Assembly: GCA_009617715.1 (NCBI GenBank)
Contig: VTFK01000008.1
Location: 682,001 to 746,000, forward strand
DNA length: 64,000 bases
Reading direction: 5' to 3'
Origin: Plectrocnemia conspersa
Taxonomy: Eukaryota > Arthropoda > Insecta > Trichoptera > Polycentropodidae
Under the pieces are notes generated by a model. It was given only the letters and a program-made list of their open reading frames with translations. It was not told the origin of the DNA and did no database searches. Shown piece by piece: positions 22,625-33,840 of the stretch. A program made the position numbers and the translations under genes. Within the stretch, counting starts at the first letter, position 1; each line of letters begins with the position of its first letter.

Positions 22625-23906
22625 TCATTACAGTTCTTAGTCATTTATTGTACTTTTATGCATGACTAAATTTCGCCATTAAATTAAATTGCAAATGGTG
22701 TTGTAAAATCGAGCGAGTGCATTAACTTAATTAATAGTTTAATACCCATTACCTTTCAATACTATGCGTCGTTAAAGTACCCATAACCATAATTATCGTA
22801 TAGTTGAAATCACATTACAGAAAATAAACACTTAATTAACTTGAATTCCATTCTATATTAAAATATCATAAAAAATCAAACCCTTGTTGGGGCAGTGGGG
22901 TTCCGTTACTATTTATATAAAACGTTTTCGTTATTTTGCGTTCGCAGCACGTATTTTCCCATTTTCTAGCCGTGCCTTTAGACATGTACTATCGGCCCCC
23001 CTGTATATGCACTTTCGGCCGGTTAGGGCGAGCCCAGCTTGATTTGTTTGGCGGAAATAAAATATTTCAGACTGTAACTCCGATAAATTTGTCCGTTATG
23101 GTGGGCGCGAGGGATGCCTTTCACAGGCGTATGTATTATATAAATATATAATAAAATGATTAATATAAATCTAGAAGAATGGATACAGATTCTGGTAATA
23201 TTTCATTAGTCACGTTACAAGGACGTGAGTCATCATACGTGAGCAATTTTAAGTAAAATTATATTTTTGAGACATGCTGTACATGTTTTATCAACCCCCT
23301 CCCAGAAAGTCTATTCTTGGGTATGTTTTCTGTTCACTTTCATCCCATGGGAGTGTCCGAACGCATTTTGGCCCCACCGCGTTCAATGCGTTTAAGGCTT
23401 TTGTCATTCATACACAAAGAACCAAAAAAACAAAAAAGTCTTCGCTAGTAATATTCAGAAAGTGTTTGGAATATAAATATTCGTATGCGAGATGAGAGTA
23501 ACTTTTTTTATAAAATAATCAATGCAAAAATTTGTAGCAAAACAGGATATTAAACGCTCGAGATGTTTTGAGGTCGTCATGTATATTTATTTACCAAGGT
23601 TGTAAAAGTTGAAAATCGTTCATAAGTATTAAATAAATATCGAACCTACAAAACCAGCAATACAAATTTTATTTAAAATACACATAACTAATAATTCAAT
23701 TGTATAGTAATATATGTAATATATATGTAACTACTTTTACAGGCCTTGTATCAGGTAATTCGAAGTTTTTTAATTTAAGTTTTAAGTCAGTCATGCTTGG
23801 GACGTTAATCATTGAGTCGGTTTTTTTGTAATATATATGTTGGTGTACTTCTATATTTAATACAAAATGGGCTCCAAAGTTTTACGATAGAATAATTTTG
23901 ACCAAC
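22625..23906. other. A+T-rich DNA with two small islands
   Basis: Islands at about 22930-23130 and 23280-23440 hold short frames (71 and 73 codons) without family features. The rest is A+T-rich. GTTGGTGTAC at 23840 resembles the start of a mariner terminal repeat and lies 60 bases upstream of the mariner remnant. Confidence 0.3.
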
Positions 23907-24304
23907 ATGTTATATGAATTAGGAAAAAATCGGCAATTACAGCCACTAAAACCACTTGTGAACTAGTAGATGATTCATTATATTATATATTCGTAAATAG
24001 CAAAGATAGTTTACAAAATGTGATATCAAGAATAGTCTTGGATGTTGGAGATTGACAAATATAGACGGTTATGTCCTGGTTGCAGATTTTGAAGCTAGTC
24101 CTACACAAACTATCTATATATTAGACGAGAAACTTTGCAGTGCATAGACACATTCATAATATTGGGAAGGCTTGGAGGCAATATGTATGGGTTTTACACG
24201 AATTGAGCGATAAAAGTAAATCAGTACTAAGAGCTTCTGGATTTCAAATTGAGTCTCCTTTTCTTAATCGTTTGATGAACAATTGTTGTAGAGAAACATT
24301 TTAA
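23907..24304 (+). pseudogene. Mariner-like transposase N-terminal pseudogene
   Basis: Begins MLYELG (23907), then after a shift KSAITATKTTCELVDDSLYY, matching the first helix-turn-helix of mariner transposases. Next comes TNIDGYVLVADFEASPTQT (24055-24111), then LDEKL. A further shift gives AVHRHIHNIGK and WVLHELSDKSK, the linker phrase close to 'WVPHEL' of the family. It ends SPFLNRLM near 24277, just before where the catalytic TGDEKW block should be. The catalytic core is absent, and frameshifts interrupt what remains. It is a 3'-truncated fossil. A possible left terminal repeat (TTGGTGTACTTCTATA, from 23841) lies upstream. Confidence 0.87.
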
Positions 24305-24930
24305 AGTGATTTTTTTGTATCAATTAATTATTTAATATACTATATATTTTCTGAATAATTTTAATATAAATATATAAAAGCAAATATTTTTGGCTAACTT
24401 TTATATCAATTGTATATTATATAGTAGCAGTACATAACTATATTATTTTTATGCTTTAATATTTTTTATGTAATAGTGCTGTGAACGACCAAACTTTTCT
24501 ACTGCGCTTCAATGCATTAGTCATCATAGTCGGGCGATAAACGAACATAATGAAAAGTAACGCCTTCGTTACGATGTAAGCGATAAGGATGCAATTCCAT
24601 TCAATATACATAAATACAATATTTAATAAACGAAATAAGTATAACAATATTCATTTACGACGCATTATCATGCAATGCGCGTCAGCTGCGCTAGAAAAAG
24701 CTCACCGAAAGCTCCGTTTCGTGTCGGAGGCGAATGACGATTTTGGTCATTCATTCGTACACAATGAGGCACAGGAAAGAAATGAATCGGAACAACTGAG
24801 CAAACGAGGGGTGGTTCAACCATCATACCAGAAGGTAAACTCGTCGAATGGGATGCTCAAACTTAATTTTATGCGAAGCATAAAAAAAAAGTTAGATATC
24901 TAGCGGAGATTTTTTACGGTCGCGGCTGGA
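24305..24930. other. A+T-rich spacer, then a G+C-richer island
   Basis: The island (24470-24930) contains a plus frame whose second half (from 24670) reads MQCASAALEKAHRKLRF and onward to a TAG at 24901. Composition is protein-like, and an AAG|GTAAAC donor-like word sits near 24833. No family recognised, and a minus frame overlaps, so coding status is unresolved. Confidence 0.3.
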
Positions 24931-26928
24931 AAAGTTTCAATTGATAGTGTAATATTTCACCACAGAATATATTGTAATGAGTAAGCTATAAACAACCTGA
25001 GAAGAATTATTATTTCATTAAACAATTTAAAAGATTCGTTTGACCATGTTTTAAGGGTCATTTTAAATTGCAATAATTAAAATAAATAATACGTAAATAA
25101 AATAACGAAATTATTGGTCAGTATTTATAAGAACAATCAGTAATTAAGAGTACATTTGAACTTTGAGATAAGTAAAAAAATCATTAAATAAAGATAAAAA
25201 TAACTGTATTACTAATGAAACAGTAACTTATAACTCAAAATTTACAAATGATAAATTTAAAAATAAATAAGCTTTAGATTTAAAATCTCGTTTGAGAAAC
25301 TCAATAGAGTTGAATGGAATAACATTTCTTTATTAGGTAAAGTCGCACGTGCCACTATACCAGTGGGGAAGGTTAACGCTGCTTGTAATTTGTTAATTCT
25401 TCACGTGTCTCATTTCTGATTGTGCTTATACACACATACCTCCTCAGGAGTATATCCACATAATAACAAAAAAGCACTCGGATACCTCCCCTGTTTAAAC
25501 GACACTAATACGAAGGCGAAAAAGCGAGATAAATGCGTCACTAAGTACACTCACATATTTTTAACTAAATAAATTTTATCATATGCACACATGTTTAATA
25601 AAATCGTCTTTATGGAATAGATGAAGTTTAATATGAAGAACGAGCGCAAATCTGATTTAATTAACTAGGATTATGAGCTTGCGGCTGAGTCAGTAATCCG
25701 CTCTCGGATAACTTAATAGGACTTTTCCATTATACGTAAAGGGACGGAAAGTGCAGGGAAAAAGCGTAATTGCGAAACACAGACTTAACCCAATCTCGGG
25801 GTCGTTGCAGTCGTAAAGTGTGTTTAGTAACATATTATAGTGACATAAGAGTAGGTACTATTAATGGCAATGGAAAGCAATTGAAAGCACAATACATATT
25901 ATATTTAACTAATGTATTGAAATATATATTAAGATAAACACGAAATAAAGTTTATTCATTTAGATAATCAATATTTGATCGAAGAAGTCACTATTTATAA
26001 CTATAATACTTAGGCTTAAGATAGTTGTAAGGGTATTTAATTACATCGGAGAGTTGCGAAAGGGTCATGGTGTCGTTAAGAAAAGATTAATTAACTGTAT
26101 CTTGAACCCTTGCTTAACTTTAAGATGTAATTGAGTGGGTGATACGTATTTTTTGTTCATTCTGTATATATATGTATATAATAATATCATGTTTAATATC
26201 CTAGTGGAATTAATGGAAGGGTGTTTAGCGAGTGGGTGCAACTAGATAACCGATTATTTCCAGGCTATTGGGTTAGGGAGGAAGTAGTACAATGGAACAT
26301 AGCGTATATTTAATAACATCATATAATTTGTAATTCCTTACCTTTTTGGGTGTTATTAAAACATGAATAAATCTGGAGTATCTGAAAGAAAAATAATATT
26401 TATATTTTAGAATGTGTAGCATGTTACGTAGGCATTGTTCGGTATACCGCGATTAAATAAACGGCATACTTAAACGTTATATTTCAATATAATTTTCCGC
26501 TTAAAATATTTGTTTATATAACGAGCTGAATACATTAATTTAATTAGGAACCAAGATTACGTTATTACATAGTAAAATATTTGAGCTTGGTGCTTAAAAA
26601 AGTGTGAAAAATGGTGTGCGATAAAGTCGGCATATAAACAGGCGGTTAATTAATATTAAGCGTGTATATATTAGCCGGTGATTAAAAATATACAAAGGCT
26701 TTGCGTTTATCACGTAGTAATACGCCGGAGGCTTTTGTAAAATGAGCCGAGGGACTAGAGAGAAGAGAGAAGATAGTACGTGATTAATGGGAAACAGGAA
26801 GTGTGGACAGACAAAAGCGTCTGCCAACATGCCCCTTTTCACAATGAGCTCATTAGCAAACATAGTTGACCGTTGTGATTATCTAGAAGTCGTGGTTAAT
26901 AAGAAAAAAATGTTTAAAAAAATAATAT
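24931..26928. other. A+T-rich DNA with islands at 25.35-25.86 and 26.6-26.88 kb
   Basis: The first island has CACGTG-type words (CGCACGTGCC, TTCACGTGTC) and the odd palindrome CTCCTCAGGAG. The second carries a minus 89-codon frame (26594-26863) with a hydrophobic, family-less product. No gene is called. Confidence 0.3.
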
Positions 26929-26931
26929 ATA

Positions 26932-26954
26932 TTGGGTTGTCACATATGAAATTG
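26932..26954 (+). mobile_element. Mariner-type terminal motif after a TA
   Basis: TTGGGTTGTCACATATGAAA follows TA at 26930-26931 and resembles the terminal repeats of mariner elements (T-x-GGT-x-x-AC-x-x-TATGAAAT pattern). No opposite end or transposase was found nearby, so this is a fragment or a very short derivative. Confidence 0.4.
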
Positions 26955-26985
26955 CGCTTTTAGGTTCCCCGCTGCAGAAATTGTG

Positions 26986-27072
26986 CACGAAATATTATCA
27001 ATGTGCTATTTAGAATATATTTTATACTTTTTTACACGAAATATTATCAAAGTGCTATTTAGAATATATTAT
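26986..27072. repeat. Two-copy direct repeat, 37 bp units, 49 bp period
   Basis: Units at 26986 and 27035 read CACGAAATATTATCAA, then (T or A), then GTGCTATTTAGAATATATT, with one mismatch and a 12 bp spacer. The near identity suggests a recent duplication. It starts about 30 bp inside the mariner-type end. Confidence 0.85.
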
Positions 27073-27424
27073 AGCCTTTAAAATTCGATAATACTGACAA
27101 TTTAAATCATTAAATTCTTGATCTTAAGGAACTTAAAATTAAAAATAAAAGTGACTAAGAATCAATGGGTTTTATAGAAGACAAGTTTTAAATCAGATTT
27201 GTGTTCTTAATCACAAATGAATTTAATGTTTTTTTCCCTCTAAAATTCATTGTTTTTTTCTTCGGTCCCGTAAGCTTCGCTATACTGATATTTCACTGTA
27301 TATATTTTAAAATTAATTCATAAGAAAAACTAATTTTTATTTGATAATAATAGTCAGTTTTTAGCGGAGCTCTTAGTAAAACAAACAAATTTAAATTTGC
27401 TATTATAAGTAGAACTATTTGATA

Positions 27425-27447
27425 TTTAGGTAGACATATGAAATGTG
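27425..27447 (+). mobile_element. Second mariner-type terminal motif
   Basis: TTTAGGTAGACATATGAAAT follows TA (27423-27424). It is close in pattern to the 26932 motif and to mauritiana-subfamily mariner ends. The same orientation as 26932 means the two are not a pair of inverted ends. Confidence 0.35.
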
Positions 27448-27489
27448 TCACATAAAAAAAAAATTAATGGTCCAGTTGACAAGATAAGG

Positions 27490-27520
27490 GATGACTCAAT
27501 CGAAATTTCTATGAGTCATC
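27490..27520. repeat. Perfect 9 bp hairpin built from TGACTCA sites
   Basis: GATGACTCA (27490-27498) and TGAGTCATC (27512-27520) form a perfect stem with a 13-base loop. Each arm is a full AP-1/CNC-bZIP site. Confidence 0.6.
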
Positions 27521-28040
27521 TAAACGACCGAATTCCAAATTTTCGCCTCAATAAAAAAATAAAAACAAAATTCATTCAACACAGTCGTTCTCAAGGACCT
27601 ATGAGTCAAATTCACTGTTTAGTCTTTGGAATGCTATTAAAGAGCTTATCTCACGAAAAAGACATGCTCTCCAGTTGTACGTATAGATAATATCTATTCT
27701 GTGCCTTGATTCCTCTAAAAAATATGATAATTTACGTGATGGAGTGACAGATATTACATTATTCTGACGTATTATGATTAGTTTCGTTCCTTTATGCAAT
27801 ATAATATAAAAAATAAAAATTGTACTACATATGACGTTTTACTTATTATTGTAAATTTTATAAGTTTCAGTTCTGAATATAACTTATGAAATTAGTCATA
27901 TTTTAAATACAACTTTATTTTGTGGTAAGATGATTTTTAAAAAATATTTGTAGCCTATTCATAATTTTAGTTAATTAATACTTTTTTGTGATTGTATAAA
28001 GCATATACAATATATATTTTTATGTAAAAGTCATCGTGCC

Positions 28041-28830
28041 CTATAATCCAATGTCTCTTAAACAATTAAAACGGTAGAGCCCTCCAGTAATTGCGCATCC
28101 GTGAATAATTATCGCAAGCTTTTCGAGAGGTCCTGGAAAGCTCGTGTGATTCAGTCGCATGCCTTTTAACGAGTTTCAGGCGAATGGAGCAGCGCTTCCC
28201 AAATTAAATCCAACTTTGAAATAATACACACAGGTGACCTAACCCTTTGGACTTCTTTCCCCTGGCTAGGGCAACAGGTTCGCTGGGCCTACAAAGCGCT
28301 CCTAATTGTGCACAAGTGCGCTCGAGAAGGGCTAAAGCGCCTCGAGAGCTTTCGCGAGCCGCCCCATATGAAAGCTCGCGTGAAAAGCTCACGTGACGCA
28401 TACCAATGAAGCGCATTTAGTATGCATACAGACTATGCAAAATCAAAGCTATATATATTTTGTAGAATCACTATGCAGCAGCAGTGAAAATGAATTAATT
28501 AAACCTGTATTTTGTTCTCTATTTACAAGAAGAATGAGATTGCTTCTTTTTGCAGAACTTCAGCTTTTGCAGAAAGAGAAAAAATGAAGAGACTTCTTCG
28601 CCCTCCTTGTGTAATTACGCCGTCTACTCGATTACACCCCGAATCAGATCGTACCTGCATAACGCGCATACCTTCTCTCCTCTTTACGATTCGACTTTTC
28701 GTCTTAAATTACGACGCAAACGAGCGAAAGCCACTTCGTTTGTTGGCGCACCGAGGACCATAAAAAAATCTCCTTTTTTTGCTGTTGAAAAAATAAGGCA
28801 GAAGCATCTCTCCCATGAGCATTAATCATA
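28041..28830. other. Long G+C-richer island
   Basis: Rich in CG-containing words between 28130 and 28420, with CTCGAG, CACGTG and the tandem repeat at 28371-28396. Frames of 64-91 codons overlap on both strands (28204-28416 minus; 28512-28825 plus), which points to composition rather than genes. Candidate regulatory DNA or promoter-proximal sequence. Confidence 0.35.
28371..28396. repeat. 13 bp tandem repeat with E-box variant
   Basis: AAAGCTCGCGTGA followed directly by AAAGCTCACGTGA, one mismatch. The second unit contains the CACGTG E-box. A related inverted word, AGCTTTCGCGAG, lies at 28348-28359. Confidence 0.75.
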
Positions 28831-29240
28831 ATACTTTTACCTGTAACCATACATATACAAAGTTACGGTGATGAAAATAAACATTATGACATTCTAAAAA
28901 TGTTTCCTACATAATGTAATAATTTCTCATCGCGATTTTTGGAATGAAATGGTAATATGTAAAGTAGAATTATATTGCTTACTATTCTGTTTGTATAAAC
29001 GTCGATTTGATAATATTTTTCAGGTTGTATTTTGTTAGAATAGTCTCAACATTAATTGAATTTTTAAAAAGATAAAGCTAACTATCGTAAATAAAAAAAA
29101 TACAAGCCACACATGTAAGCAAATATTGTAAATATAAAGCGGCTTATACACGTACAATTTAAATTATCAAATATTTGAGGATACAATTAAATACAAAGCA
29201 TTCTGATATTTGCAGAAGCGATTCATAAAAATGTACGTTT
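28831..29240. other. A+T-rich spacer
   Basis: No feature seen. Confidence 0.4.
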
Positions 29241-29780
29241 TTTTCATCACGGCGAGCTTAAAGCTCTGAAGCACGAATAGCGCGCTTTCAGCGTATTTTG
29301 TTATAAAATAAATTATTGCCGAGCTTTGTATTTATACCATAAACATATTATATATTATAAGCATAACATATATACATATTTTGTTGTTTGTGTGTGTTTG
29401 TATAGCCTATAAGGGGTTCTATCCCCGATATTTGAGGACGCTACGGTTTTACTGCGTTCCGTGAAAACGTTTCCCGCGGAGGCTTTTCCGTAAACATCAC
29501 GTTAGGGGTGTATACACCATTTTGCCTGTTAAAAGTGGATGACGGCGCGGGGGATGTTTCGAAACTTAATTTTGGCGCCCCCGTGCCTAAGTGGCCCGCG
29601 CCAGCGGGGGCGAAAATACGATAAGGAGGAGAGAGTTTCGCCAGAAATTGTATCATACAGCAATACGATTACGAAGTTGGAGCTAATTGGGATGTGAGAA
29701 ATGCGCTATGAAATATGGTTCTATTTATTTTTTATATATTTTTAACGCGCCAATAAAGGGTCTTGTGCCGCAATGGCAGT
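29241..29780. other. G+C-rich island
   Basis: Marked island, with G/C runs at 29530-29620. The minus 71-codon frame (29441-29656, product beginning MIQFLAKLSPPYRIF) is proline-rich and has no recognised domain. A small hairpin, GGGG-TTCTAT-CCCC, lies near 29413. The motif AAAGGGTCTTGTGCCGC at 29754 is shared with 20.1 kb. Confidence 0.35.
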
Positions 29781-30795
29781 ACGTTTCAAATTTAATATTT
29801 TTAAACCATTGAACGAAATATTATCTTTGGTAAGCGAGAGATTTAGTATTTTTTTAATATACAATATGGGTTGAAATATGATTGTACTGAAGTGTATTTG
29901 TGCTTAATTTTAATATTTCTATTAAAATATAATTTATTTTTTAACATGTAGTATTTAAAATAAAATTAAGCTTTATAAATAAATTATATTGTTCGTCAGT
30001 AATACACATAGATAAATTTTAGTTGATTGTTAAAGTATTATAATATAACTAAAATAACATACTTTATTACAAATCTAAATATATCTCTTTTATGGTACCA
30101 AAATACTACTGTCTGTTTCAAAATAATTCATTATATCTACAATACTACTGACGTGTTCATTAATGATTAATCACCTCGTTCTATTATTATTACATCCCTG
30201 AATTTTCCTACATTACAATTTAGAGCACCCACTAAATCATCAACTCACCAAAGAGCATTATCGAAAATTTAAATATAATCCCACCAAAAACCAATAGTCA
30301 TTAGTCTTTATTGGATTTTTTGAAGACCCTTCGCCTGCATCTTAGACCGCGATTGTGCTCGTTTTTATCTCCCTATTTTCCAATCTGCTTAAATGGCTTT
30401 CATCCCCATAGCTTTAGGTGGCATAATTTAATCCTTGTACCAATGCACTCGATGCTGAATAGCTTCGCTGTTATGCCATTCTATCCCGAGGCTACCTATG
30501 GTTAGAGCAAATCCGTGTCATTTCTACTGTTAATAATGCGCCTCTGTTATTTTATATACCATACATAGTTATTCAATAGTATTCTATTACATATAGCGTG
30601 TTAGAAAACAATAATCACAAGTCTCCAGGATGAATGATATTATAACAGCAAAGCTACTATATTTTATAGTCTCAGCGTACAGCACATAATACGATACACG
30701 CTGCTAAATAAAATATGAAACTAGTGTATACTTAGTAATGAAACGTGAATTTTCCACTGGATAGTTTATGCACTTGGGAAATGAGTGAAACGAGA
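29781..30795. other. A+T-rich DNA with a small island
   Basis: An island at 30305-30510 holds a 64-codon plus frame of no known family. The remainder is A+T-rich. Confidence 0.35.
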
Positions 30796-30796
30796 G

Positions 30797-30840
30797 TTGC
30801 TCTATATAAATAGCAGCAAGGCAGCTCAGATTTTAATCAG
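30797..30840 (+). promoter_or_regulatory. Possible TATA-type core promoter
   Basis: TATATAAATAG (from 30803) precedes initiator-like CTCAGATT (A at 30828) and AATCAGG (A at 30839). The first spacing is slightly short and the second slightly long for a metazoan TATA-Inr pair. No ORF or exon is recognisable downstream. Confidence 0.25.
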
Positions 30841-31670
30841 GAAAGCAAATATTGCAAACACATAACATATAATACCAAATAATTTAAATTAGCAATTAAC
30901 TCTTTATTCATAATACCAATAACGTTATCAAAATTAGATTATCGCGACCTTGACGACAAACGTAGTGCATCGGATCTGAAATTATCAGAATTCATAGGAA
31001 CGCTATTTTTATGTTCTATATAGTATAAATTTATCTAAACTTCAGTTACAAAGTTATCTAAAGGAATATATTTTTTTAATGGGAACATCTTGTAAATATT
31101 ATTTAAGGAAATTTAATAATTACAACAATTAAAAAAGATAAATTAGTCCAAAATATATGTCATTGTGGATATTTTAGAATAATCATTATATGCTTTTTAA
31201 AAAAAATATAAAATAAAATAATACAATAATAAAATAGGATATACCTACTGTCGATTATAGGGTTAATGACAAAGAGGTTTAAAACGGAATCTCAACTATG
31301 TATTTGTTATTAATTTGCCATTAATAACAATAGCACATTTTCTATTTGAGTATAAGTTCAATATTTATAATCCATTAATAATATCTACATAAAATAACTA
31401 TGCAAAATTCAGAAAAGCAAATAATATAGGCGCGTTTATTATATTCCGGAATGGCAGTATTCACTTTTAACGACGGAACAGTAATGGCAGTAAATTATAA
31501 AACTGTCGGATTTTTTTTAACCTTTTCGAAAAGTACAGGGGCTCAAATTTTAGATATTTTGCATTTTGTCATCGGGTAAAAATAGTCAATAATATTTTTT
31601 TATAAATTTGATTAATATAGAATATATGATTAAAAAATCAATAAATAATATACGTTTAATGAGATAACCC
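30841..31670. other. A+T-rich DNA with an 11 bp hairpin
   Basis: TTGTTATTAAT (31304-31314) and ATTAATAACAA (31320-31330) form a perfect stem with a 5-base loop. Nothing else recognised. Confidence 0.4.
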
Positions 31671-31990
31671 GTGCATTTGGGTTTATCCAAAAATCCACAG
31701 TGTCTGATCTACCTTAGCAGCCAACGAAAATTCATTTCGTCAAAAAAGGGGCCCGCAACAAAATCTACCACTGATATAAAAACCATGAATAACTTCCACT
31801 TCTCAGTTCACTTCAAACAGTTTGCTTGAGGACATCTTCTTTTTTCTCTGACATTAATAGAATCTACACCTAAACATCCACATTGGAGCTCAAGGTATCA
31901 GATATTCAAGAGCCTTCTAATTTTTTCAACCAAGAGGAGGCCGACTCAACTTCAGACCACCAAAGATCACAGAAGTTGCCGCTTCTCTCT
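31671..31990. other. Moderately G+C-rich block around a TATA/Inr pair
   Basis: C- and A-rich sequence unlike the island average. Stops in all frames. May be a promoter and 5' untranslated region, or an LTR fragment, centred on the core promoter at 31775-31810. Confidence 0.3.
31775..31810 (+). promoter_or_regulatory. Candidate core promoter: TATA box and initiator at canonical spacing
   Basis: TATAAAAA starts at 31775, and the insect-type initiator TCAGTT has its A at 31805, exactly 30 bases downstream. This is the textbook geometry of arthropod TATA promoters. GGACA, a DPE-like word, follows at +26 to +30, two bases off the ideal. No downstream coding exon was found. Confidence 0.4.
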
Positions 31991-32430
31991 TCACCGTATA
32001 TTTTTTAAGAAACTTAAATAATTAACTACTGTCTTTAAAAAAGAACGTTGGATAAATAAATTTAACGATTCAAGGGATGATTCTAATTGCAGCACGATAA
32101 TTTAATAATTTGATAAAATAATGGATATACATGTGTCTAAATGAAAAATTATTAGAAAACAATTTAATTAACACACCACAAACTAATCATAGATCCACAA
32201 AAACTCTACAATTTGTCATATATTATGTGACAAAGAAAACGATCTTGAATTCAGAATATTCTTAATTATATGTATATTAAATTTAATCATAACACAGTTG
32301 CTCAATGTCACCAGCGGAGTATTTAAAATACCCATTTGTTCATAAATGCTGGCAGTTGAATATAATTCACAAAAAAAACATCGTGAGGGGAACGATATAA
32401 CTGGAAACATTTCACAGGTAAATTTATTAT
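31991..32430. other. A+T-rich spacer
   Basis: Low-complexity sequence; the minus frame 32216-32437 is not convincing. Confidence 0.4.
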
Positions 32431-32960
32431 TTTGCATGCAACCGTACCTCGGGCATATTTCGCATGTGTGAAATTTTCATATGGAAATTCGCACGTCTCT
32501 ATTGCAGGAAAAAATTTGGTTAGAAATACCTCACTGCAATTTAAAAGGCCCCTACATAATACACAGTTTGTGAATGATAACGAGAAAACGTTTCTCAACT
32601 GTTATATTGACACAATTCAAGCGAGCCCACGAAGTATTTTTTTTAGAAACCACAATGCAACAATGTGTGGGCTAGGGGTGGTCCGATTGAAACGCACCCA
32701 CTAAGTGCAACCGCCGAGGGTAGGCAGGCAGCGTTGGAAACCACCCCTGTGCCATCGCTGGCCCATTGTGCCCATTGTGGCTCGGAGAATGCGAGCTGCT
32801 GGAAAATAAAGGAGGTAACAAAAGCCGCCACGAGATCCTGAACCGAGACGGGGGAATTTTTTAATAAGCCTCCTCCCACTCTTAACGAGCGGAAAACTGC
32901 AAGGATCTATTGGAAAACTTGCAATGGGAATGTACGAGGTGCTTTGCAAACTTTAAGATG
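32431..32960. other. G+C-richer island
   Basis: Strong island, especially 32650-32900 with GCCCATTGTG duplicated (GGCCCATTGTGCCCATTGTG). Four frames of 73-91 codons on both strands overlap, and none has a recognisable domain. Candidate conserved non-coding DNA. Confidence 0.35.
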
Positions 32961-33470
32961 TGACATCTAGATCAAACAATATTTTCTATAGCGACGATTC
33001 ATCATTTAGAAAAACTATTATTACGGTGGACGACCTATTTATTCGAATTAATTTAGTAAAATAAGAAAATATTTTATAGCACAAATCGTTCAATTTTTGA
33101 AGATATCACTTATTGACGCACGTTTCGATCCAATCGAGAAAAGAATAACATTTTTAGCAATTTTCGTGACGGCTATTTTTTTCAGCTTTTATGATTATCC
33201 TAGCAATAATTTAAATGGTCCAGAACTGTCTGCAACATATGACTATTGAACAAGCTCCCAAAATCAATTGAAAAAGGACGCCTACAATATTCCTAATATT
33301 CAAGGCTCTCAAGTTTCTACTGATTTACCATAAGTTTTGAGTGAATATAAAATAATACAAACACAATGAAATGAAAACAAGTTAAAATTTAATGATTAAA
33401 AACCATAATAATTATCTTTGTAAAAAAAATAAGAACATGCAGATTGACACGTAAATTTTTATCTACCACA
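32961..33470. other. A+T-rich spacer
   Basis: No feature seen. Confidence 0.4.
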
Positions 33471-33840
33471 CTACAACATTTTCCTCAACGCCATCCCCTA
33501 ATTCCCATTTTCTGCCACCACAGAGACCGCCCAGGACTCGTTTCCTTTTTGTTTAAGCCCCTACCCCACGCCGCGAATAAATGTAAGATCACCAGCCAGA
33601 AGATGTAAGATTATTACACTCGCGGGGTCGATGCAACCCCTTTGCCCCCGAAAGGTGGTTGCACTTTCACGGGGGTGGAATCCCGCCTATATCGGAGCAC
33701 CGGGTGATCTTTATTCCATTTTAAGTGCTACGCAGGAATTTCGTACGCTTCGAACGATTGCTTCGAATAATGGCGGTATCTACCTATATCTATGTATGAG
33801 CGTATTGTATCCCCCTTTGTAAATTTTGGCGGTGACTTAT
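33471..33840. other. G+C-rich island with stable hairpin
   Basis: Contains the hairpin 33632-33663: TGCAACC-CCTTT against AAAGG-T-GGTTGCA with one bulged base and a GCCCCCG loop. A second G run (CGGGGGTGG) follows at 33679. A 63-codon frame (33631-33822) is unassigned. Confidence 0.35.

Larger units (their letters stand above)
27073..28040. other. A+T-rich DNA with mariner-like motif and AP-1-type hairpin
   Basis: Contains the entries at 27425 and 27490. The plus frame 27445-27690 (81 codons) overlaps both and has no family similarity. Otherwise featureless. Confidence 0.35.
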
